Positions 55,601-64,000 of a stretch of DNA of 64,000 nt are shown piece by piece (positions within the stretch are counted from its first letter, which is position 1; each line of letters begins with the position of its first letter). Origin of the DNA: Notospermus geniculatus (taxonomy: Eukaryota; Nemertea; Pilidiophora; Heteronemertea; Lineidae); contig NMRB01001676.1 of NCBI GenBank assembly GCA_002633025.1, positions 60,796-124,795 of the forward strand, written 5' to 3'. The notes beneath the pieces are model-generated. The model was not told where the DNA came from, searched no databases, and was given only the letters and a program-made list of their open reading frames with translations. The position numbers were made by a program, and so were the translations under genes.

Positions 55601-58600
55601 TTTGCAGGCTCCTATCCTATTAGAATGTGACCTGAAAACATGAGCAGGGGTACGATAGGGGTTGTAAACTATCGTAGACCTATCTGGGTGTAGGTCCACT
55701 GGTACAGCCTTGAACATGTTGGAAATTAGTAAATGGACAGTGAAAATGTTGTTTTTCTCAGAACTGGTTGATGATAATTGAATGCGGTTTTCTGCATATG
55801 ATAGGCAAATTATCTGGCTATAAACGCATAGTGATGACCTTGAAAATGCTAGTATCATAGAAATTGCCGAAATTTGTTCCAGTGTGGTGATGACCACCTA
55901 TAAAAACTTAAGGTCAGAAGTATCGTGCAGTGGTTTTCAGTCACGTCATCATACAAGAGGTTCGGTATCCTCAGGCAAAGTCAAAAGAGCGTATCATTGA
56001 TCCCCTGACTTCAGTTTTTCAGTCACCATTGCTGATGCTGTCCTGAGTCTGACTCTGATTCCCCAACAACCTTTGTTGATTTGTTTAGATCTTCTTGTAG
56101 ATTCCTTATTGTATTCTTTACTCCAATGTCAGAAGCGTCTGGTCTGGTGTTAGGGGTTAAAAATGCCATGTTTCACTCTCTTTTTCTTCAATTCCAGGCT
56201 GACAGACTCGTAAAAATCTGGTACGAGAACAGACGATTGAATTTCCCACTGTCACGCACGGATAGCTTTAGTCCTCGGAAGGAAGAGACGAGTCATTCAT
56301 TCATCTACATCGCACACCCGCGGGCCGTCACAGGGTTCTCATGGAGGAGAACAAGCAAACATATGCCAAGGTAAGGATCGAAATGGTCCGTTGTCTGTGC
56401 AGGAAACATGTCTCTTTTGTAATTTCCTAATGTTATTTATCATCAGCCTTTTGTTGAGATTAATTTCCGTCGACTATCAGTGGATTAATTCTATTCCTAA
56501 TTGGATGAGGCAGCCTTTCATTGCCGTGGTTTATCCGAGTAATCTTCTGTGGTGTGCTCAATCCGTACAGCTGCTGATGCTGGGAGATGATGAATCTCTA
56601 TGGGGTGATTTGGGGAATGTTTACAGGGTGATTCAGAAACAAAGTGCCGAGAGCAACACGGATACAATGGCACCTCTTGGAACCTCCCTAGGCGGACACC
56701 TCTACCAGGAGGACACCTGTCTATTGAGGACAGGTTCCACTGTAATTTGTCAGCAAGATGAAATGGCATCTACAGTGGGACTTCCCCAGGGTTTCCGCCA
56801 GAAAAAAGAGGGTACGGACAAAAAAAAATGTGTTTAAAAAAATTTGTTGACAAAAATTTTTTTTTGAAAATTTTATTTTTTTGAACAAAAATTTTTTGTG
56901 AAAAAAATTTTTTTTTGAAAATTTTTTTCTTATTTTTAAAAGGTTTAAACGATCATTGGTGCCATTTTAGGCGTATTTCAAAGCATAAAAATCCCCTAGG
57001 GACACCAAAGTTCAGTCCTGAAGTGGTCATTTGTATTCATTTTGACAGCTGTTAATGTAATTAGGACACCTCTCAAAGAAGGGGTCTATCACGGCTTGTT
57101 ATCAAATTGCAGGGTATTTTCTTCCACTTTTTCAGGGGTTCAGTCGCCAACATGTTGATAACATCATGCCGTGATAGCATCTGTCGTATCTGGTGTGAGA
57201 CGGTCGTCCCCGACGATGGGTTGGTAGACCTACGCCAGATGGATCCAGTCCTTGTCAAACAGAACACCAAGTTCCACACGGCCAGGTATCGCACGAGGTT
57301 TATGCAGAGTTTGAAGAATATCAAGTAAGTTTGTGCTCCTGTCAAGGGAAGGGTATACAAGGCCTGTCAGAGTGGTGCAGTGGAAACATAGATGCCTGTC
57401 ACCTCTGTTGTAATCTCATGATGGTGCTTGTTCTTTCAGGCAAGGCCTAAACGCCCGTAAGAGAAGAATCAGTGGTCTTGGTCTGACATCATCCTCTACC
57501 CAACCTCCACAGTTACCGAGTCTGAAGGGGGTCCATGACTCTCATAAATTTAGTGCCAACATGAATGGTATCACACCCATGGTGCATTTTCATCTGGCTG
57601 CCAGTATAAACCCTGAAACAGGTAAGCTGGGGATCAGGGTAGATCAAGTATGGGGTTGAAGTAACAATTTATTGAAGTCAACGATTTGAGGATCTTCTAC
57701 TCTATTTATCATTTGGATGGCCACCTACCATCTTTGTTCCTACGCAGATTCTGTACTGTGCACTTATGTGGTAGGCCAACGAAAATGTGAATAGTCAAGA
57801 GGCCAACCACATATATGTGCGCATGTGCAAGTTCAGATGGCAGGGGCCTGCAGGAACGATAATTTCTGAAGTACCATTTTAACACTGGGTATGACGAAGT
57901 CATTGAGGAAAGGAGACTTGCCCAAGGCCTCATGTCAAAGTCCAACCCACAATTTCTGCTCTTCTATACGAACCATTATTGTTTCTCATTGAAGATATTC
58001 CTCTCTTGCCCACCATTGGAAACACCAACTACCTTCACGAGTCAAACTTCGTGGTACACTGGCTCAATAACAAGGAGTTACACTTCACGTTGGAGTCGGA
58101 GAGGATCCTACAGGACTTGAGTAAGAAGGCCGGTGAGGAGGGGGTGGAGTCTAGCGACGAGGAGGAGGAGGAAGTGAAGGACTCGGCTAATGAGGGGGAG
58201 GCGGAGGATGAGATACATGTTGATGAGGAAGAAGATGATCAGTTCTTTCTGGATAATAAAGATGGTGAGTGAAGGTCATCGTGACCTTGACATTTGCAAG
58301 TTTGTGAAGGTCATTACGACCTTGAAACCTGGAGGTTGTTGAATACATGTGTATTCTATGGGAAAATTGTTTTTTGACACCTTGACCAAATTTCTTCAAT
58401 CTCGACATTATGAAAGCAGCAATTGTTGATCCTGATAAAGTTTCTAAGTGTGAATTTTGTGGATTAAAGTTCTTGTGACTTGTGACCTTTCAGCTGATTT
58501 CAAACGAGGGCCTCTAATCCGCCGCGACAACCAGATAAGCCTGGAGAGCGAGGGAAGCCATTTTTCTCAATCCGCGGATGGTGAAAACACGCCACAAGCT

Positions 58601-61600
58601 GATGCAAAAACTAAGGTGAGTATCTTGCCTGGGGTCAAGATTAAGGTGCTAAAGTATGCTTAATGCTGCCCTATATTGTCTGATGGACAATGTTGCATTG
58701 ATTAAGGTTCGGAGGAGGAAACCAGAGCGTTGAGACAACCTGCCCTGCCAACTTGTTTATGGTTGGTCGTTGTCGTGTGGTATAGATCTGTAAATTGCTT
58801 TACTTCTTTCTCCCTCAGCCTCTACGAGACAGCTTGGACAGTAGAATAGAGAAGTTGTTGAGAGACTGGCACCAGAACCCAGATATGTTGTTTATGGTTC
58901 ACCCAGTTGATGGTAGTTTCCTCGTCTGGTGAGTGAACGTGTTTTGATATACCAGTAGAATAGACCATTCTCGAATTCGCAGATCTGCGCACTTCCGCCG
59001 AAATCTCAACCAGAACCTCGATCTGAAACTGGCTGACGTGACGCCATCCATGATTCAGCAATGGTCGAGTCTGATGCAACGTCTTCAACGTCACTGTCGT
59101 GGGGTTGTCTGCGTTACGTCATTCAGTTTCAGACCGAGGTTGTGGTTGAGATTTCGGCGGAAGTGCGCAGATCTTTGTCGTTTACGTCAATTTGAGAATG
59201 GTCTATACCGCTTGCTTTCACTTTCAACTTGTCCTTCACTGGGCGTGGCTGCAGAAAACATAGGACTCTAGGCCTAAATCATGATCAGTGATGCTGGTTT
59301 TGTGTCTGGCTACAACAGCTGGTCTGAAGCTTCAGATCATACCGAATGTTTTTTAATCTATGATGTGCATAGATCTTTTTATTCTACTCAAACAGTCCAT
59401 TGTGAAACACCTGTTGAATATCGATCTTCGATATTGAAGTACAGACTGTCTCTGCTCTACAACAGCTGCAAACCTGGCTTGAATTTGCAGATTGAAAATG
59501 ATTTGCGCAGATTTTAACAAGTATAGTCTTGAAACGGATAGGTACATGTTTCTAAAAGTACCATCACCACTGGCAGTGTTAGTTGCTCTGCCACGACTAT
59601 GATTCCATCACACCTGGTACAGCTACAGTTAAATTTCCCTTACAAGACATGTCCTTGTTCATTTTCAGGTTGGTCGAGTGGCTCGATGAGTACGTCCCCT
59701 GTTCATTCCGACAAGCTCAGATCAGTTTCTCATCTCGTATACCTCACGCCTTTCCAGTCGGTGACGCGACAACCATGTCGACGAATCTTAAACTCTATTG
59801 TAATTACGTCAAACCGGACATTAAATCCAAGTTGAAGACAGAGAACAAACGAAACATGGACATTCCAAAGATCCAGATTTCTCCTGCAAATGCAATGGGC
59901 AAGAATTCCCCCGGACAAAGCGATAACACGTTGATGCCAAATGTGCTCATGCTCTCAAAACACAACAATGGCTCCCTGAACCAGTGGCAGATCAGCTTTG
60001 CTGACACATCCAAGTTTTCCATGGTGTTGAGCGTAGCACACGCCTCCAGGGCAAGCGGTCATAGATTCAGAACAAACAGTGCTGCGTGCCACCCTGTGTT
60101 GCCTCTACTGTTGACCACTTCACACCATAATCGGCCAAACGATGAGGAGTCCAATGCCCGTAGAAAACTGAGTTCCGTGTTGGGATGGCAGGAAGCTACG
60201 GGACTCTGCAGTGAACTCATCCTATGGCGAGTCGACCCGGTCGGACCACTGTCAAAATCGGGCGGCATCACAGAATTGGCGAGGATCAACGCCCCTCACT
60301 TGTCTGCATTTTCAAATGTTGCCTGGATACCAACACTCTTGCCAAGGTAGGAGACTTCTTATCACTCTTCCTATTCTTTGTACCAACTCTCTGTTTATCT
60401 TTTCATCGATATATACTCTCCAGAGAGTCTCAAAATCTGTTCTGCTTCCAGCTCAACTCTAGGTTCAAGCAGCAATTCACCGAGTGCCCTGTTCGTCGCG
60501 TCTGATGGCCATAGTCTTCGTGTTTACCAAGCTGTGATAGATGCTCGCACGTTATTGGCTGATTTACAACGTAGGAAAGAGGTACGGTGCCATTCTTTTA
60601 GGTATTCATTAGACATGTTAGAAGGCTGTCAGTGACTGTTTTCCGATGAATACTTATGTCAGAGTGTAGCTGTAAGATTTGACCTTTTGAGGTGAAATAC
60701 TTATAATGAAGTAGCCCTGGCAGTGAAAGGGGGAAGGCATATTCGGTGCTCCAACATACATCTACACAATGATAACATGGTTTGATTTCAGTGTGTAAGC
60801 CATAACAGCAGCACCTCCTCCGCGTATGAAGAGAACACAGTCAACAACACAACACCAGACAAGAATGAAGTGTTTCAAATCGTCAGTCAACAAAGTACAG
60901 CCAGACCAGGATGCATCGTCGAACTCGATGCCATAGCAGAGGCTAAACAAGATTGGCAACAGACGCAGTTCTTGCATATATTCCAAGATCAGATGATCAC
61001 GGGACAAAAGAATACCAAGTACGATAAAAACGGTCAAATCCAGATGGAGGCGATCATCGATCTTCGTAACATTACCATCTTTGAGGAGAACTTCTTTCTG
61101 GTCGTGATCGAGAAGTTGAACAACGGAGGATCAGTCCTGCATATGTGGCGGATCGTGATATCATCACAACCAGAAAATACAGGTTAGTAAAAGGTTGAAA
61201 TGCATTGTGACTGGTGGTTTGTAAAGACTTCTTTGCCTTCAGTACTTCAGACCGGTGTCATGGTATAGACCTTGTGCAGATGACGTCATCACGGAAAAAT
61301 CCGCTGCCTTGACGGTCAAATTGACATTGCCGACCCACGTGGTGCGCTTTGTCGTCAACGCTTCAACCATGACGCGATCTGCAAGTGGCGCACTTTGTCA
61401 TGGATAGCATCATGGTGGACCGCCAGTCAAAAGTGACGTCATAATGAGGTCTATAGCAAGTTAACACATGAACGACAGTATCTGTTTGGAATGTCTAGTT
61501 CTCTTTTTCAAGTTGACTTTCTTTATATTCTCTCAGGCAAAGATGACAGGAGGGTTTCGTGTATCTCTGTTGATTTTGGTGAGAGAATGGTTTGTTTGGT

Positions 61601-64000
61601 GACTTTAGGATTCCTAACTTATTATCGAATGTTCCAGTACCTGTAGACTAACTAATTATGTCATTCATCCCTCGAGAAGACTGCCAGTCCCTTCCCAATG
61701 ATACCTGGAGATGTCAAGAATGAACCTCTTTTGAAGTTCCCCAATGCTTGCATACCAATCTGTTCTGTCATCACTGTGTGAGACTACATGTACCAGTCCT
61801 TCTCTGATAATACTGTATACCTACAGACCTCAAGGATGAAACCTTTAGACTCAAGCCTTAGCAGAAACCTTTCTGTGAATCCAACCAGTACCTCTTTCAG
61901 CACACTACGTGTACTTGCTTCCTGTAAGTGTCCAACTGGGTTGTATCAGACTTCAGACTGACGCTGTCAGTCGCAAGTCCACGACCCTTGGCACATGAAT
62001 TGAACTGTAGTAGGCCAAAAGGTATGGTATTGGGCCGAAACATACTGCATGCTGTCTGCCAGTGCCTCGTGAAGAGAATGCCATAGTGTTGAAACGTGAT
62101 CCTTGTCCACAAGTCCCAGTTTGCTGGACTTCCTCTCACCAATATGAAGCAACTGGCATTATAACTTGCAGTATCCTCTTCATATCACCGTTGTCGTTCC
62201 AGTGAAAGAAGATATAGAGACAGGTTACATGAGCACGGAGTCATTCTACATCCGACAAGGTGATGAAGAGGATGAGGAAGATGATTTTCTTGCTGCTAGT
62301 CAAGTGCCTCCTCCACCTCCCACCAAAGCTGGCACAGTCAAATTGTCAATATCAACAACCAAGGTAAGGGGTGGTTCAGCCCTGCTGGTTCTCAGGGTTT
62401 ACTTTCTGCACTGGTGTGGTACCCTTGCTGAAAACTCAAGCAAACCTTGCCTAGAACTGACTCTCTATAATGGGCCTTGGTTAAGGAAAGTCGACTTACT
62501 GGTAGGCTATTTAGCAAGAGAAGAGAGCTGATTCATGGTGTTGGTACATGTTGGTCAACCAGTTCCATGTGTTGGCTTACCACTCATTCGTTTTGTGTGC
62601 CTCCCACGTTTTGACTCAAGCAGTATTAAACCTGATGTCTTCCCAGAATGTTATCCTCCCGGTCTCTTCAAATACCACCGTCTCTTTATTTCAGGTCTGT
62701 ACACAAATGCTGGAGTTACCGGACGGCATCGAAGTGATCAGTTCAAATGTAGCCGCTGGTCATCTCAGCTCCTCGTCAATTTACCCAGCATGCTGTGCAC
62801 CGTATCTCTTCGTGACACCGTGCTCCGATGGACGGATTCGTTTCTGGAACTGTCAGACGGAGGATGTGTTGGATGAGAACGGCAGCGGACAGATCGTCCA
62901 GAAATATGGTTGGAACGAATGGGAAATGATGTATAGGAGTGAGGAGAATAGTGCTATACATGTCCCGGGTAGGTACCAGGTCTTATACTTGGCTCCGCAT
63001 CATCCAGTATAAAGGAGGGCTATAGCTATGAGATTTATGTGTTTATTTCCAGGGAAGCCCATCACGGTCAGCTGTGCTTACAGTGGACGGGTGGCCATCG
63101 CGTACAGGATGGGACGGATCCGAAGCTGTGCTGACAATCCTGAGAACAAGTTCGTCAATCTGTGTGTGTCGATTTATGAATGTGAATCTACAGGTAAGTC
63201 TGTGTAATTTAAAATCCAAAACCTTGTCGAAGTCTGCATCTTCTAAATTGTGCTCTAGGCCTGCTGCAGTGATCTTCTGTTCTCTTGGCCCAGTAGGGAT
63301 ATTGTGACTTTCAAACATGCCCTTTGGCAGGTGTGTGTTCATGAGTCTCGTCTCAGACTGTTTTCGTCTTGTTTCTCAGGTGGTAGCGAGTGGGTCCTGG
63401 AGGACACGATAGAGTTGAAGAACATCTCAATCCCAGACCCTAGAGCTGAGATTGATCTGAGTTACATCGAAACATCACCAAGTCCTAGGACCGAGGATGG
63501 CAAACTTCTTGGGTCGCCGACGGCTGGTGTGCGGGGATCAAGTGGAATGGGGAGGTCAATGTCGATCCCGAGCTTAAGTACAATCTTCAGTGTCAAGAAA
63601 TTCATCTCTGAGCGTGGGAATAAGTCTGGTATGCTGCGGCAGAAACATCTCGTCCAGTTAGACTGGGTGTCGTTGGAGGATGGGTCGCACGTGCTGACGG
63701 TTGGTGTAGGGTCGAAGATTCTGATGTATGCACCCGTGTCGACGGAAATCGCACAAGCAACGCAGAAGGAACAAAAGGCTTTACGGTCGCCGAGTCATGC
63801 CCGCCCTGTGTTGCAGAAAAGTAAGTCGATGACGGTGCCGAATATGGTCGAAGAGATTCGCTGGATGAAACTGCGAAGCATTGATCTGACATCTGCTGAT
63901 GGATTACCCCCGCTACCGATGCATGTTTCGTGGGCAAGAGACGGGATCCTAGTGGTCGGGATGGATAATGAGATGCATGTATACTCGCAATGGAAAGGTC
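37609..64000 (+). CDS. DMXL: DmX-like / rabconnectin-3 alpha, N-terminal 20 exons (partial)
   Basis: Large WD40 protein of the RAVE/rabconnectin-3 complex that promotes V-ATPase assembly on vesicles and endosomes. Exons: 37609-37695, 39831-39956, 45234-45305, 45921-45999, 50840-50993, 52171-52237 (copy 54770-54836), 56198-56370, 57136-57324, 57440-57621, 57995-58264, 58494-58615, 58819-58928, 59669-60346, 60452-60581, 60792-61182, 61537-61589, 62172-62363, 62695-62968, 63053-63193, and 63380 to the edge. Phases agree throughout, giving about 1370 residues, under half of a typical DMXL. Diagnostic stretches: MNRHQVLTGAVNAGD, CDIVILASDFQRVQIIPGA, FIYIAHPRAVTGFSWRRTSK, GHLSSSSIYPACCAPYLFVT, YECESTGGSEWVLE and ILVVGMDNEMHVYSQWK. 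Exon 16 (53 bases, donor GTTTGT) is the least certain. Exon 10 has a strongly acidic tract. DMXL1 versus DMXL2 cannot be decided. Confidence 0.93.
40090..40165 (-). repeat. tRNA- or 5S-like SINE fragment in DMXL intron 2
   Basis: The minus strand reads TGGCCTAGTGGATGA (a good A box), GGGTTCCGAGTG (a weak B box), then CACTTGGACGG and TTGGATGGGTGACC, which resembles part of the 5S rRNA internal promoter. No tail is evident. Confidence 0.35.
40806..41032. mobile_element. Palindromic MITE in DMXL intron 2 (second copy 42933-43159)
   Basis: The ends are TATCACTCCAAAAGAGCGCA and its reverse complement. Inner TGACGTC-containing blocks also pair. The second copy is part of the larger duplication. 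Confidence 0.65.
42337..44469. repeat. Duplicate of 40210-42335 in DMXL intron 2
   Basis: About 2.13 kb repeat after a single N at 42336. Differences are scattered substitutions and small indels (for example extra ACATGT units). There are no exons inside. Interpreted as the second haplotype. Confidence 0.85.
44616..44994. mobile_element. MITE with long arms and 8-bp target duplication
   Basis: The ends are TTAAACTCCCTACGCAGTTG and the matching complement. The arms pair over about 100 bp, including CGCCCCCTTCGG and ACTTCGTGGAAGTCGCCGCG. The flanks ATAGCTCC at 44608-44615 and 44995-45002 are identical. Open frames here are incidental. Confidence 0.7.
46130..46266. mobile_element. Small palindromic MITE (TAAGGCTGAGTTTACA ends)
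   Basis: The termini TAAGGCTGAGTTTACA and TGTAAACTCAGCCTAA pair. Inner ACACGCAGGCGAACAA also pairs with its complement. Repeated at about 47538-47674 in the duplicate. Confidence 0.65.
47007..47338. promoter_or_regulatory. Cluster of AGGTCA-nnn-TGACCT palindromes
   Basis: AGGTCACTGTGACCT occurs exactly at 47007-47021, 47159-47173 and 47324-47338. One-mismatch forms lie at 47074-47088 and 47096-47110. This is the consensus of an estrogen-response element (inverted AGGTCA, 3-base spacer). It lies in DMXL intron 4 and recurs in the duplicate 1408 bp downstream. Function is inferred only. Confidence 0.4.
47459..48865. repeat. Duplicate of 46051-47457 in DMXL intron 4
   Basis: Both copies are 1407 bp and begin TGTGTCCAGTGACAGCGAG. 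The N at 47458 separates them. Only a handful of substitutions were seen. Probable second haplotype. Confidence 0.87.
49589..50096. mobile_element. hAT-like element with 5-bp target duplication TGATT
   Basis: The ends are CAGTGTTTTCCCTG and CAGGGAAAACACTG. The flanks TGATT at 49584-49588 and 50097-50101 are identical. 508 bp, with poly-C and poly-G tracts and no transposase. Confidence 0.7.
50640..50712 (+). repeat. tRNA-like sequence followed by a T-run
   Basis: Contains CTGGTTCGATCCTTG, a perfect B-box core, with an A-box-like TGCCGAGTAGAG about 45 bases upstream. TTTTTTTT follows, as after a Pol III unit. The stems do not pair as in a functional tRNA. Likely a SINE or tRNA relic in DMXL intron 4. 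Confidence 0.35.
51013..51248. mobile_element. TATAGAG-type MITE with TGACGTCA arms
   Basis: The left end TATAGAGGCCTTGCAGTGAC and the right end (GACGTCATATGCAAAGTCTC, then TATCG) pair imperfectly. A related element with TATAGACCT ends and TGACGTCA arms is at 61264-61455 in DMXL intron 16-proximal sequence. Confidence 0.5.
52283..52529. mobile_element. TATAGACC-type MITE, copy 3 (duplicate at 54882-55139)
   Basis: TATAGACGATCCTCAAAAT start, CCTCAATCTGAAACCGGGTG interior and a TTTGAGAACAGTCTAT end. It lies in DMXL intron 6 and is carried along in the duplicated block. Confidence 0.6.
53115..53865. repeat. Tandem repeat of about 290 bp running into a 109-base gap
   Basis: After AGCTCACCTGTGGTGAGCTT, a unit starting GGCACGTTTCGTAACCGC repeats at about 53182 and 53472. 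It includes ACTTGGTACATATATACCCC and AAGGTCACAGAGGTCAAAG. The N-run 53757-53865 cuts the second unit. Confidence 0.75.
53866..55706. repeat. Duplicate of 51270-53097 including DMXL exon 6
   Basis: Resumes right after the gap. The exon 6 copy (54770-54836) is identical in sequence to 52171-52237. Because the exon is 67 bases, splicing in both copies would break the frame. Probable second haplotype or alternative contig. Confidence 0.85.
56780..56960. repeat. A/T homopolymer-rich repeat in DMXL intron 7
   Basis: After CCCCAGGGTTTCCGCCAG comes a series of A-runs and T-runs that are mutually complementary. It resembles a decayed hAT-type insertion with CAGGG end, but no matching right terminus was found. 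Confidence 0.4.
58960..59207. mobile_element. TATAGACC-type MITE, copy 5 (DMXL intron 12)
   Basis: ATAGACCATTCTCGAATTCG start and TTGAGAATGGTCTAT end. It is the best-preserved copy, with CAGATCTGCGCACTTCCGCC pairing to its complement near the other end. Confidence 0.7.
61264..61455. mobile_element. TATAGACCT-type MITE in DMXL intron 15
   Basis: The ends are TATAGACCTTGTGCAG and its imperfect complement ending GAGGTCTATA. TGACGTCAT blocks pair near both ends. 192 bp, non-coding. Confidence 0.6.

Noticed and set aside
59583-60350. 255-codon frame taken as a single gene
   Set aside because: Only 59669-60346 is coding, as DMXL exon 13. The first part is intron ending in TTTTCAG.

Overview
This window looks like nuclear DNA from an invertebrate animal. 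The genes are interrupted by short GT-AG introns and encode conserved metazoan housekeeping proteins. The spacer DNA and introns are packed with miniature inverted-repeat DNA transposons (MITEs). I cannot name the species from the sequence. The mix of genes, the many TACATGTA and GGCCTAGGCC motifs and the high apparent heterozygosity would suit a marine invertebrate such as an echinoderm, hemichordate, amphioxus or lophotrochozoan.

Layout: the first coding exon of WDR26 lies at the left edge (minus strand). Next come an unrecognised two-exon gene for a 126-residue protein (plus, 1928-2570), a complete three-exon iodotyrosine deiodinase gene (minus, 3718-5486) and a complete 16-exon exocyst subunit gene EXOC5/SEC10 (plus, 6521-15615). 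From 16 to 29 kb is a gene-poor stretch. It holds several MITEs, an array of about 620-bp repeats that each carry the same promoter-like module (19.5-23.0 kb), a candidate small gene for a 102-residue PPxY-containing protein (23103-23411, plus), a four-exon EF-hand gene running towards it (24176-25937, minus), a large fold-back element, and a second tandem repeat carrying a related promoter module (27.5-28.9 kb). After that come cytosolic asparaginyl-tRNA synthetase NARS1 (plus, 29276-35947) and the first 20 coding exons of a DMXL/rabconnectin-3 gene (plus, from 37609 and running off the right edge).

The main genes serve unrelated cell functions: ubiquitin-ligase substrate handling (WDR26), iodide salvage (IYD), exocytosis (EXOC5), translation (NARS1) and V-ATPase regulation (DMXL). 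I see no operon-like logic. Five tandem duplications of about 1 to 2 kb, three of them carrying exons, each have an N or N-run at or before the second copy. I read them as two haplotypes left uncollapsed by the assembly rather than as real duplications. NARS1 also has a frameshift in exon 5.

The least explained material is the 19.5-23 kb array, together with its promoter module, the two candidate small genes, and several transposon families whose target-site duplications (5 bp or 8 bp) can be read directly. Exon boundaries were placed by hand from splice sites, reading phase and remembered vertebrate homologues; no alignment was run.
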